From assembly GCF_000186345.1 (NCBI RefSeq), contig NC_014962.1, positions 2,046,001 through 2,110,000 on the forward strand: 64,000 nucleotides of DNA, read 5' to 3'. The stretch's first letter is position 1. Each line of letters opens with the position of its first letter. Positions 36,626-45,728 of this stretch are shown here, in pieces. Under the pieces are notes generated by a model. The model was not told the origin of the DNA. It worked only from the letters and a program-made list of their open reading frames with translations, and made no database searches. Both the position numbers and the translations under genes were made by a program. Source of the DNA: Isosphaera pallida ATCC 43644 (GTDB taxonomy: Bacteria; Planctomycetota; Planctomycetia; Isosphaerales; Isosphaeraceae).

Positions 36626-38770
36626 GTGTCAACGGATCCGCTCATGGAACGCATTCCGCCACCCCGCGATCCCCTGCCGCCTCCGGGTTCCCCAGCCTCT
36701 TCGGAACGTCCCTCCACGTCCCGTTCGCCTGGGCCATTGCTGACGCCGCCGGAGGTGCCCATTGAACTCCCCGGCGGACTTGACACGCTGAGCGTCCCGG
36801 GTCTGGCGACGGGTCGGGGACGCATCTTAAGTCCACCTCCGCCCACCCACTTCCTCCGCGCCGTGGCCCACGCCGTGATGGACCTCGTGGGCGACGAGAT
36901 CGTGCTGCGGGATGTGGTCATCATGGAGGCGCTGACTGCTTTGGCCGAGCATGTCTGGGCCAACTGGGGCGTGCCTCTGGACGAACGGACCCGCCGCCTT
37001 GAACTCAAAACCCTGGCTACTCTGCCCGCCGAGGGGATCCGTCCCACTGTCCAGCAAATCGTCCAGGAATTCGCCGCCGACCGATCCCCCAAGGTTCGCC
37101 AAATCCTCACCACTTACCTTTGCCTGGTCCCATCCCAAATCCGTCAAGCACTCAAACGTCTCGCCGACCCCACCGGCACCACCATTCCTTCCAAACTGAT
37201 GCCCCGTAGCGCTGAAAAGCTGCTGATTTTCCTCCCGATCGACATCCCTATCTTCGAACCCGGCGACCGTCCCTTGCCGGGCGTGGATTGGGTTCTGACC
37301 GAGTTGCTCGGGGTCGGCGGCTTCGGCGAGGTTTGGAAGGCAGTCAATCCCCACTTCAGTTGCATCGAGCCGGTGGTGTTGAAGTTTTATCTGGGACGGG
37401 TAGCCAACGACAACGTCGCCTTCCTGCACGAGGCGGCCATGCTCAATCGCGCCATGCCCAACGGAATCCATCCCGGCTTGGTCGAGTTGCGGACCACCTA
37501 CCTATCGGCCGATCCTCCTTGTTTGGAATATGAATATATCGGCGATGGCGATTTGGCACAAATCATTCAAGAGCGTTCCGGCCGTGGGGGGTTGTCGCCT
37601 CGCTCAGCGACCAAACTGCTCTTGCAACTGACTCGGACGGTGGGCCATTTCCACCGGATGGACCCGCCGATCGTTCACCGCGACCTCAAACCGGCGAACA
37701 TCCTGGTCAAGCGCACTTCCCAAGGCAAAATCCGGCTCAAGATCATCGATTTCGGCATCGGCGGCCTGGCGGCCTCCAAAGAAATCGAGAAGTACAAGAA
37801 ACTTAGTTCCCGCGGCTTCATTTTGAATACCGCAATTCAAGGCTCGCACACCCCGCTTTACGCCTCGCCCGAGCAGATTCGGGGTAATCCCCCCGACCCG
37901 CGGGACGATGTTCACGCCCTGGGGGTCATCTGGTACCAGATGGTCACCGGCGACCTTTCGCAAGGCGCTCCGACCGGATTGGATTGGGTCGGCGAACTGA
38001 TGGAGCGGGGATTGACCGAAGAGCAAGTCAACCTGTTCGCCTCCTGCTTCGCCAGCCGATGCGAACGCCGGCCCCGTGACGCCTTCGAGCTGGGCGAACG
38101 GCTCGAGAAGATCATGCCCGACCTAGAAAAGCCGCGCGGTAAACATTCCCACTCCCGCGGCAAACCGCTGGGCTGGTCCTCCGGAGCGCTGGGGCTGGCG
38201 TCCAAGCTGCTTTGGAGCGGCGGCCGCGGCTCCAGCGAGGACGCGCGTTCCTCAACCCCGCTTCCGCCCCCTCATGCCGCTGGCAAGCTCCTACCCGCTC
38301 ACTCCCGCGGTCCCACACCTCCAACCCCAACCGCAGGCGTCTCCAGTTCGGAACTCTCCGCCCACTCGACGTCGGCCATCCTTGGCGAAATTGCCCCACC
38401 GTTCACCAAACTCAAACGCGACGGCCAAGGCTTGGCGATCGCCGGTCCCGTCGGCGACGACGTGGCCGTGCGTCTGCTCATCGCCGCCCTGAGACAACAG
38501 GTGCCCTCCAAAGCCAAACCCCTGTGTCATCAGCTCGAAGGATCGCTCCGAATTGGATACTTCTCTAAGCAACTCATTTGGAATCTCTCCAAATATTGCC
38601 ACATTGAAAGCCCGATCCGTGAAATCAGCCAGACGATCGCCCGCAAATTGTTCGGCTCGGTCCCTCGTCAGTTTATCAACGAACGCGATCTGCCGATCCC
38701 CGACCTGGAGACCGCTGAGCGGCTCTACGACCTCTGGCGCGACGCGGTTTGCAAAGCGAGCGGCCCCTAA
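36626..38770 (+). CDS. Serine/threonine protein kinase, paralogue of upstream kinase
   Basis: The 714-residue protein has the same layout as the upstream kinase: a Pro-rich start, a helical N-terminal domain (~75-200, with VRQILTTYLCLVPSQIRQAL), and a kinase domain with LLGVGGFGEVWKAV (~228), Lys253 in VVLKFY, HRDLKPANI, DFG and YASPEQIRGN. A shorter linker follows, then the shared C-terminal domain (LFGSVPRQFINERDLPIPD). The start is GTG 36626 or ATG 36644, neither with a strong ribosome site. No transmembrane helix is seen. It probably arose by tandem duplication; substrates are unknown. Confidence 0.86.
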   Translation: MSTDPLMERIPPPRDPLPPPGSPASSERPSTSRSPGPLLTPPEVPIELPGGLDTLSVPGLATGRGRILSPPPPTHFLRAVAHAVMDLVGDEIVLRDVVIMEALTALAEHVWANWGVPLDERTRRLELKTLATLPAEGIRPTVQQIVQEFAADRSPKVRQILTTYLCLVPSQIRQALKRLADPTGTTIPSKLMPRSAEKLLIFLPIDIPIFEPGDRPLPGVDWVLTELLGVGGFGEVWKAVNPHFSCIEPVVLKFYLGRVANDNVAFLHEAAMLNRAMPNGIHPGLVELRTTYLSADPPCLEYEYIGDGDLAQIIQERSGRGGLSPRSATKLLLQLTRTVGHFHRMDPPIVHRDLKPANILVKRTSQGKIRLKIIDFGIGGLAASKEIEKYKKLSSRGFILNTAIQGSHTPLYASPEQIRGNPPDPRDDVHALGVIWYQMVTGDLSQGAPTGLDWVGELMERGLTEEQVNLFASCFASRCERRPRDAFELGERLEKIMPDLEKPRGKHSHSRGKPLGWSSGALGLASKLLWSGGRGSSEDARSSTPLPPPHAAGKLLPAHSRGPTPPTPTAGVSSSELSAHSTSAILGEIAPPFTKLKRDGQGLAIAGPVGDDVAVRLLIAALRQQVPSKAKPLCHQLEGSLRIGYFSKQLIWNLSKYCHIESPIREISQTIARKLFGSVPRQFINERDLPIPDLETAERLYDLWRDAVCKASGP
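37843..37942 (+). repeat. 100-base segment nearly identical to 34761-34860
   Basis: This is the partner of 34761-34860, encoding the SHTPLYASPEQIRGN to WYQM part of the kinase domain with 96 of 100 bases identical. Confidence 0.8.
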
Positions 38771-39104
38771 TCACCCCGTGTACCCGACAAACCGTGAATC
38801 ACCGACACGAGGGGAATCGCCTTTCCTTGTTGAGGGGGCAAGTCGTTCGGCTTGACCAAACCGGGCTCCCATCGCTACGATGCGCAGGGGAAGCCAATTC
38901 ACTCGCGCTCCATTTGTCCGGGGCTGGGGCAAGTTCGTGTTTGCGCGTCGCCCCCACATCGTTGGTCGTCCGGCCCTCCGCTTGGGCGAAACTCGGGCCG
39001 GGTTGGTCCAAGGACCTCCTACGCCGGCATTGGCTTTGTTCCGTTGGGATCGTGGCCCATCGCTCCACTCATCCTTCCTGGTCGGTCGCGCCGAACTCAC
39101 CCCT
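38771..39104. other. Intergenic region before TPR membrane protein
   Basis: These 334 bases carry only an Arg-rich in-frame extension of the next ORF (from 38880). I see no further feature. Confidence 0.45.
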
Positions 39105-40106
39105 ATGAAGAACGAACTCTCCTCGCCTCCTCATCCCGCTCCCACCCACCTTCATGGGATCGGCGATCCGGCGGCCAATACCATTCATCACCCCGAAATC
39201 CACCAGACCACGCTGGAACGTTGGCTGCGCCACGCCAGCCAGCAAGCCTGGTTCACCCCGCTGGTAGTAGCGATTGTGGCCACTCCGCTCTTCTGGGTGA
39301 TTTTCTCCAACCTCTCGGGCGGTTCCCAAGGCCGTGAGGCCCGGGCCTGGCGCGAGTTGACAGCCTCGATGGTCGGAACACCCAAGCTCAGCGAACTGGA
39401 AACAGTGGCCGACCAGACCTCCGGCACCAAAGTCGAACTGTGGAGCCAACTCAGATTGGCCGAAGCGGCCTTCAACGAAGGACTGCAAAACCTTCCTGGC
39501 AACCCCGACGCCGCCCGCGACGGTCTGGACCAAGCGATCTCCGCGTACAAACGCGCGTTGGACTTGGCCGCGCCTGGGTCAGCCGCCGCCCGCGCCGCGC
39601 GGTTTGGCCTGGCCCGCTCCTACGAAGCCCGCAACGACCTCGACTTGGCGAAAACAGAATACGAAACCCTCGCCGCCGACATGCCCGACTCCTTCGAGGG
39701 CCGACAAGCCCGTGACCTGGCGGCTCGTTTGGACCGAGACGACGTCCGCGCCTTCTACAACAACCTCTACACGTTCTCCATCACCCCAGAATTGCCCGAC
39801 GCTCTCAAGGGAGATGCGGTCTCTGTTCCACCTCCCCCCGCCATCGTCCCCCCCCGCGTCAATCCGTTCCCCGACGACCTTCCCGCCAATCCCTTCCAAG
39901 AGCCTTTGGCACCCGATGACGGCCCGGCCGACGCGGCCGCGTCCGACACTCAAGCCGGTTCGCTCTTGGCTCCGCTGACCGCTCCCGCCACCACCACGCC
40001 GCCCGCCACAACTGCTCCCCAAGCCTCCTCCGAGACGACCGAGAACCAATCCCCTTCGTCCAACCCCGTCCCGGAGGCCGCCACCTCGCCTCCTCCTCAG
40101 TCGTGA
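39105..40106 (+). CDS. Single-pass membrane protein with TPR-like region and Pro/Ala-rich tail
   Basis: The 333-residue protein has a cytosolic start, one membrane helix at residues ~45-65 (AWFTPLVVAIVATPLFWVIF), then a helical TPR-like region (DGLDQAISAYKRALDLA, ARFGLARSYEARNDLDLAKTEYETLA), and a C-terminal tail rich in Pro, Ala, Thr and Ser. This is similar in layout to YfgM-like proteins that assist the Sec translocon, but that is an analogy only. ATG 39105 is preferred over 38880 because the added part looks noncoding. It ends at the region where the pseudouridine synthase gene begins, suggesting co-transcription. Confidence 0.8.
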   Translation: MKNELSSPPHPAPTHLHGIGDPAANTIHHPEIHQTTLERWLRHASQQAWFTPLVVAIVATPLFWVIFSNLSGGSQGREARAWRELTASMVGTPKLSELETVADQTSGTKVELWSQLRLAEAAFNEGLQNLPGNPDAARDGLDQAISAYKRALDLAAPGSAAARAARFGLARSYEARNDLDLAKTEYETLAADMPDSFEGRQARDLAARLDRDDVRAFYNNLYTFSITPELPDALKGDAVSVPPPPAIVPPRVNPFPDDLPANPFQEPLAPDDGPADAAASDTQAGSLLAPLTAPATTTPPATTAPQASSETTENQSPSSNPVPEAATSPPPQS

Positions 40107-40258
40107 CCTGTTGGCATGCCCAAACAGGCTGTACCATGCCGCGGGACTGCGTGATTGATCAAGCCCTGACGGTTCCACCGTCTCGACGACCCCGGGCGTC
40201 CGGCGCGGGACGACTCCCCGTCGGTTTCGATGTCTCGTCCGGCTTGGGATCGCCCGCC

Positions 40259-41434
40259 ATGACTCCAATCGAATCCGACCCGCTCCGCTCCCGCCTTCGC
40301 CCCCTCGCCGAATCGGCCCCTGCGCGGACCGACCGCGAGTCCGCAGAGGCAGAGGATGACGCGCCCCTGGTCTCCATCAAGCTGACAGGACGACCGCGTC
40401 CTCGTTTGGCCGAGGAACCCATTGAGTTCGTCGTCAAATCCAAACTCGAAGGACGACGTCTGGATACCTATCTCACCAGCCGCTTCCCCGACTATTCGCG
40501 CAGCGTCATTCAGAAAGTCATCGACGCCAACGCCGTCATGGTCAACGGCAAACCCGCCCGTGCCTCGCAGAAGGTCCGCGAGGGTGACTTCGTCTCGCTC
40601 CGCCTGCCGGAACTCTGGGACGGCACGATCCCCGCCCAGGACATTCCGCTCACCGTGATTTACGAAGATCAGTGGCTCAGCATCATCGACAAGCCCGCCG
40701 GCATGGTGACCCACCCCGGCAAGGGAAACTGGTCCGGCACGGTTGTCAACGCGCTGCAACATCGTTATGACACCCTTTCCCAACTCGCCGGTTCAACCCG
40801 GCCCGGCGTGGTTCACCGACTCGACCGCGACACCACGGGATTGCTCATTGTCGCACGCGACGACACGATCCACGGCAAACTCGCTCAACTATTTGAAACC
40901 CGAACCATCGAAAAGGAGTATTTGGCGATCTGTTCGGGAATCCCCGAACGGGATCGGGACTGGATCGACCAACCGCTTGGTCCGCATCCCACTGTGCGTG
41001 AGAAAATGGCCATCCGCGGCGAAGCCGACGGTGGACGACCTGCCCGCACTTTTTACGAGGTGGTCGAGCGGTTCGATCGCTTCGCCTTGGTGCGCTGCCA
41101 ACCCCTGACGGGGCGCACTCATCAAATCCGCGTCCATCTCACGCATGTCGGCCTTCCGATCCTGGCTGACAAGCTCTACTCGGGCCGGGATCGCATCACC
41201 CGCGGCGATCTGCTGGGTTGGCAAGCGCGGGGCGACGATCACGACCACGTGCTCTTGACCCGCCAGGCATTGCACGCCCATCGGCTCAAGTTCCTCCATC
41301 CCGCAACCGGCGAGCCTCTGGAAATCCGTTCGCCGTTACCGCCCGACATGGCGGAAACTCTGGAGACCTTGAGGCAACGACCAGCGGCCTCGTCAACCAA
41401 CCCGACCCGTTTTTCGATAACCCGGCGGCTGTGA
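40259..41434 (+). CDS. RluA-family pseudouridine synthase
   Basis: With ATG 40259 the protein has 391 residues. In-frame starts at 40103 (GTG overlapping the previous stop) and 40136 are possible. An S4 RNA-binding domain (EGRRLDTYLTSRFPDYSRSV, then NAVMVNGKPARASQKVREGD) is followed by the RluA catalytic domain: IDKPAGMVTHPG, then RPGVVHRLDRDTTG with the catalytic Asp, and GRTHQIRVHLTHVGLP. It converts uridines to pseudouridine in 23S rRNA or tRNA. The layout matches RluD-type enzymes, but which sites are modified cannot be read from sequence. The TPR gene 41570 follows on the same strand. Confidence 0.92.
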   Translation: MTPIESDPLRSRLRPLAESAPARTDRESAEAEDDAPLVSIKLTGRPRPRLAEEPIEFVVKSKLEGRRLDTYLTSRFPDYSRSVIQKVIDANAVMVNGKPARASQKVREGDFVSLRLPELWDGTIPAQDIPLTVIYEDQWLSIIDKPAGMVTHPGKGNWSGTVVNALQHRYDTLSQLAGSTRPGVVHRLDRDTTGLLIVARDDTIHGKLAQLFETRTIEKEYLAICSGIPERDRDWIDQPLGPHPTVREKMAIRGEADGGRPARTFYEVVERFDRFALVRCQPLTGRTHQIRVHLTHVGLPILADKLYSGRDRITRGDLLGWQARGDDHDHVLLTRQALHAHRLKFLHPATGEPLEIRSPLPPDMAETLETLRQRPAASSTNPTRFSITRRL

Positions 41435-41569
41435 GGGCGTTAGGATGGGTCGGGTCGATCCTCGTCTCATCCCAACGTCACAACGGGCCAAACTCCTCAT
41501 CGAGGCCGAGCAAGGAAGCCCAGGACCACCTCCCCCTCACCCGACCAACAGCGCTAGGAGAGTGTCGTC

Positions 41570-44500
41570 ATGGTCCGCCGTTGTTGGATCATTCGCCTCG
41601 GACTCGTTGGCCTTGGGTTACTCTTGAGCTGGCCCCCCGTACCGACGCTCATCGCGCAAGCGCAATCGCCCCCCGCGGAATCCGCTTTGGCGACGGCGAA
41701 CTCGACCCTCACCTTTGCCAATGGCTTGCTCAAATCGCAGCGCTACGATCTGGCCGAAGCGGAATACCTGCGCTGGATCGAAGCCAACCCCAACGCGCCA
41801 GTCGCCGATCAAACCCAGGCTTGGTTCGGCCTAGGAACCGCTCGCCTAATGCAGGGCAACTACGCATTTGCACGCGAGGCCTTCACCAAAGTTCTGGAAC
41901 TGGCTCCGCCCGATCATCCCGCCCGCCCCACCAGCCTCTACCGTCTGGGCGAGATCGCCGCGTTCCTCAACGAGGATCCTCAAGCCCTGGAACTCCTCAG
42001 CGCGTTTACAACCAAACATCCCGACCATCCCATGAGCGACGCCGCCTGGCGCTGGTTGGCTGAGGTCAAGCTCCGTCTTGGCGACCACCGAGGAGCCAAG
42101 GATGGGTTCGAGCGAGTTTTGGCGCGAGAGCAGGGAGACGGACGCTACGCCCCGGCCGCCCGCGTGGGGCTGGCTCGCGCTTGGGCGAAGCTCGACAACG
42201 TCGAAACCGCCGTCGGCTTGTTGCGCGACCAGATCGAACGGGGTGGTGAATGGGCCGATCGCTCGCGGGTGGAACTCGTTCGCCTGTTGCGCGAAGCCGG
42301 ACGCCATGACGAAGCGCTGGCGGTTCATGCCGAATTCGAGCGCGACTTGGACTCCTCTAACCCGACCACGATCGACCCCAAACGGCAACGCTGGCTGGCC
42401 GAAAGCCGGTTTGAACAAGCCGCCACCTTGATCCAAGCCACCCGAGTCGAGGAGGCCGAGGCGGTTCTACAACCACTCGTCGGCTCCTCCGACGCCGATC
42501 TCGCCACCCGCGCCGCCCTGGAACTGGGCGAATTGCTGGCTCAACGCAACCAACTCGAACCAGCCCGCACGGTCTGGAACCAGGCCGCTCAACGTTTTCC
42601 CAACTCCTCCCGCTGGGTCGCTCTCATGGCGCGGGTCGCTGACGCGGCGCGGCGTCTCAACCAACTCGCCGATGCCGAAGCGGCTTATCTTTCAATTGTC
42701 CAAACCCGCCCCGACGACCCCTTCGCCCCCGACGCACAACTTCGCGCCGCCGAACTCGCGTTCCAACGAGGCGACCATCTCGAAGCCCGTCGGCGGGCCG
42801 CAGCGCTGGCCGTGACCTTCCCCACCTCCTCCTGGATCCCCGCTGCCCGCCTGGTCGAAGCCCGCGCGGCGCTGGCATCGGGACAGGCTGAAGAGGCTGT
42901 GACCATCTTGACCACTCTGATCGAGAACGCCCAAACCGATCCCGCGCTCGCCCGCGCAGCCCGCTACCAACTCGCTCGGGCCGCTCTGGCCCACAACGAT
43001 CCCGAAACCGCCTTCGCCATTTGGCGCGAACTGGGATCAACCGAAGGACACCCCTACGTCGCCGCATCCCGTTATGAGCTTGGTGTGAATCTCTATCGCC
43101 TGGGACGATACGACGAGGCCGCCGACGCGCTGGAATCCTACCTCAAGGCCGTTCCCGAGACCAAAATCGCCTCGCAAGCCTTAGCGTATCTCGTCATGGC
43201 CCATAGTCGAGGCGGACGTTTCGAGCAAGCCGCCGCCACGCTGGAACAACTCGCTCGGCTGCACCCCAACTCGAACAATCTCGCCGTAGCGCGGGTCGAT
43301 TTGGCCGAACGACTCTATGAGGCGGAACGTTACGATCAGGCCGAAGCGCTTTTCAGCCCCATCGCCGACGACCAGACCTCGGCCTTGCGACCCCAAGCGT
43401 TATCGGGACGTGGCTGGTGCCGCCTGAAACTCGACCGCCCTGAAGAGGCGGCACGCGACTTTCAAATCCTTGTCGAAACTTATGCCAACGACCCTGCCAC
43501 TCCGTCCAACGCGCTGATTTTGGCGCGGACCCTCCAAGCGATTGACCGCCCCAACGACGCGCTGTCCGTTGTCGATCGACTGATCGAACGTCATCCCGAC
43601 TTCGATCGCCTGGCCGACGCCCGCCTGCTTCAAGCGCGCCTCAATCTCAAGGTGGATCGTCCCGAACAAGCAATCGCGGCCTATCGATCCTTCCTGACCA
43701 CATACCCCGGCCACCCCGAAGCAATCAACGCATTGTTGGAATGCGGCTGGTTGCTGCTGGATTTGAATCGCCCCGCCGAAGTCGAACCTCTGATCGCCTC
43801 CGCGCCGCCCGGCTGGTCTCAACACCCCCGAGGCGCGGAACTGACCTTGATGCTGGCCGAAGCGCTCATCGACCAAAACCGCCACGACGAGGCGCGCATT
43901 CAACTCAAACCCTTGGTTGAGAATCCCTCAGTTCGTTCGCAACTCGATTCGACCGCTCGACACGCGGTCCTGCACCGTTGGGGACAGCTGCAACTCCAGG
44001 CCGGCGACGTGGAAGGAGCCACCCAAACCCTCGACCTTCTCCTCAACGACCAACCGCCCCCACCTCCTGAACTAGCTCGCCAGGCTCGGTTTCGTTTGGG
44101 CGAGGCTCGATTCCGATCCGACAACCCCGCGAGCTGTCGGACGGTCTTCGAAGCCCTCCTTGAAGATCTTCAAAGCCAACCCGACGACCTTAACCAACCC
44201 ACCAACCGACTTTTGTGGGAAGTCGCCTCGCTTCGCCTCATCCAAACCGACATCCTCGAGCAGCGCTGGGAAGCAGCCCTCGCGGCCATCGAACGCCTCG
44301 AACCCTCCCTTACCGATCCCGTCCGACGCGCCGAGGCGACCTACGCCAAAGGTCGCGCGTTGCAGGGTCAGGCACGGTTCGACGACGCCCGCGCCGCCTA
44401 CCAAGCCGTAGTGGCCAACCCCAACGCGGGAGAGCTTGCCGCCCGCGCGCAACTCATGCTGGGCGAAACCTATTTTCACCAAAAGCAATACGAGGTCGCA

Positions 44501-44731
44501 TTGCGGGAATATCTCAAGGTCGAGGTTTTGTACGACGCACCCGTCTGGCAGGCGCTGGCTCTTTATGCCGTGGCGCAAACCTATGAACGTCTCAATCAGC
44601 TCGATCGTGCGCGGCAAACCTATGACGAGCTGCTCAAGCGCTTTCCTCAAAGCGATCGAGCGGTTGAGGCCAGGGTCCGTCTGGAAACCTTGAATGCGAG
44701 CGGTTCCAAACCCACTGGGGGTTCTGAGTGA
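41570..44731 (+). CDS. Large secreted or periplasmic TPR protein
   Basis: The 1053-residue protein starts with a signal peptide (basic MVRRCWIIR, hydrophobic core GLVGLGLLLSWPPV, cleavage near AQAQS). It then consists almost entirely of TPR-like repeats of ~34-38 residues, with units such as DLAEAEYLRWIEANPNAP, YAFAREAFTKVLELAPPDHP, YEVALREYLKVEVLYD and LDRARQTYDELLKRFPQSD. Such proteins scaffold envelope complexes. AGGAGAG lies about ten bases before ATG 41570. It ends 25 bases from the convergent thiL gene. No enzymatic motif is visible. Confidence 0.88.
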   Translation: MVRRCWIIRLGLVGLGLLLSWPPVPTLIAQAQSPPAESALATANSTLTFANGLLKSQRYDLAEAEYLRWIEANPNAPVADQTQAWFGLGTARLMQGNYAFAREAFTKVLELAPPDHPARPTSLYRLGEIAAFLNEDPQALELLSAFTTKHPDHPMSDAAWRWLAEVKLRLGDHRGAKDGFERVLAREQGDGRYAPAARVGLARAWAKLDNVETAVGLLRDQIERGGEWADRSRVELVRLLREAGRHDEALAVHAEFERDLDSSNPTTIDPKRQRWLAESRFEQAATLIQATRVEEAEAVLQPLVGSSDADLATRAALELGELLAQRNQLEPARTVWNQAAQRFPNSSRWVALMARVADAARRLNQLADAEAAYLSIVQTRPDDPFAPDAQLRAAELAFQRGDHLEARRRAAALAVTFPTSSWIPAARLVEARAALASGQAEEAVTILTTLIENAQTDPALARAARYQLARAALAHNDPETAFAIWRELGSTEGHPYVAASRYELGVNLYRLGRYDEAADALESYLKAVPETKIASQALAYLVMAHSRGGRFEQAAATLEQLARLHPNSNNLAVARVDLAERLYEAERYDQAEALFSPIADDQTSALRPQALSGRGWCRLKLDRPEEAARDFQILVETYANDPATPSNALILARTLQAIDRPNDALSVVDRLIERHPDFDRLADARLLQARLNLKVDRPEQAIAAYRSFLTTYPGHPEAINALLECGWLLLDLNRPAEVEPLIASAPPGWSQHPRGAELTLMLAEALIDQNRHDEARIQLKPLVENPSVRSQLDSTARHAVLHRWGQLQLQAGDVEGATQTLDLLLNDQPPPPPELARQARFRLGEARFRSDNPASCRTVFEALLEDLQSQPDDLNQPTNRLLWEVASLRLIQTDILEQRWEAALAAIERLEPSLTDPVRRAEATYAKGRALQGQARFDDARAAYQAVVANPNAGELAARAQLMLGETYFHQKQYEVALREYLKVEVLYDAPVWQALALYAVAQTYERLNQLDRARQTYDELLKRFPQSDRAVEARVRLETLNASGSKPTGGSE

Positions 44732-44756
44732 TGAACACCCAATGGTTCGACAAATC

Positions 44757-45728
44757 CTATGAGTTTGTTGAGTCCCGTAGATGGTCAAAGCCTCCCGGTT
44801 CCAAGGGTCGGATCATTCCATTCGCGGCCCGAAGGAAGAATCCGGGACGGTCCACCACTCGCCCAATGGGAATGAGGTGGGTCGGCAGGTTGGCCAAGCG
44901 GTCAGGATCAAGGGTTTCGGGTGTGGCGAGGCACAACTCGAAGTCCTCGCCATCATTGAGAGCGTGATCGAGCGGAGAGCGTCCCGACATCTGTGCGAGA
45001 CGTTGGGCGTCGTCGTGGATCGGGATCGCCCACTCGTCGAGTTCGATCCCCCAACCGTTCGATGCTTCGGACAAACGCCGAAGATCAGACGCCAAACCGT
45101 CGGAGAGGTCGATAAGGGCGTGCAACTTCAAGTGGGCACGCAGCGCTCTGGCTTCGGCGATCCGGGGCTGGGGTCGGAGATGACGGCCCAGGATGCTGCC
45201 ACCCAGCGGCCCTGTGACCGCGAGGGTGTCGCCCGGCCGCGCTCCCGATCGGAAAACAGCGCCGGGAGGATCGTCCTCGACCAACCCCAAGAGGGTGATC
45301 GACACCACGAGGGGACCATCCCAGGCGTTGGTGTCGCCACCGGCCAGAACCATCTGGTGGTCTTCGGACACACGCCGAATTCCTTGCAGGAGACCGTGGG
45401 CAATCGCGTTGGCGTCGCCAACCTCAGAGGTTCGGGGCAGCGCGACCGAAGCGAAGGCGGCCCAGGGTAGGGCGGCCATTGCCGCTAGGTCAGAGAGGTT
45501 GACCCCCATTGCCTTGATGCCGACGGCTTCGGCTCCATGTTCGGCAAGGATAAAATGGCGTCCATCCATGAGCATGTCGGTGGTGACGACCACCAGATGT
45601 CCTGGTGGGGGTTGGAGCAAGGCCGCGTCGTCGCCGATACCCAAGACGATTCCCGGGCGGGATGCGCCGGGACGCGCGGCGGCTTGGATCCGTCGAATCA
45701 GATCGAATTCCCCTTGGGCTTGGCTCAT
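44757..45728 (-). CDS. thiL: Thiamine-monophosphate kinase
   Basis: The 323-residue cytoplasmic enzyme phosphorylates thiamine monophosphate to thiamine diphosphate with ATP. All ThiL motifs are present: GIGDDAALL near the start, VVTTDMLMDGRHF, LSDLAAMAALPWA, GGDTNAWDGPL, LIDLSDGLASDL and NDGEDFEL. The start at ATG 45728 has GGGGAG about ten bases upstream and overlaps the stop of the glycerate kinase gene by four bases (ATGA). The longer ORF from 45887 adds residues that look like frame noise. No other thiamine gene is in the window. Confidence 0.93.
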   Translation of the reverse strand: MSQAQGEFDLIRRIQAAARPGASRPGIVLGIGDDAALLQPPPGHLVVVTTDMLMDGRHFILAEHGAEAVGIKAMGVNLSDLAAMAALPWAAFASVALPRTSEVGDANAIAHGLLQGIRRVSEDHQMVLAGGDTNAWDGPLVVSITLLGLVEDDPPGAVFRSGARPGDTLAVTGPLGGSILGRHLRPQPRIAEARALRAHLKLHALIDLSDGLASDLRRLSEASNGWGIELDEWAIPIHDDAQRLAQMSGRSPLDHALNDGEDFELCLATPETLDPDRLANLPTHLIPIGRVVDRPGFFLRAANGMIRPLEPGGFDHLRDSTNS

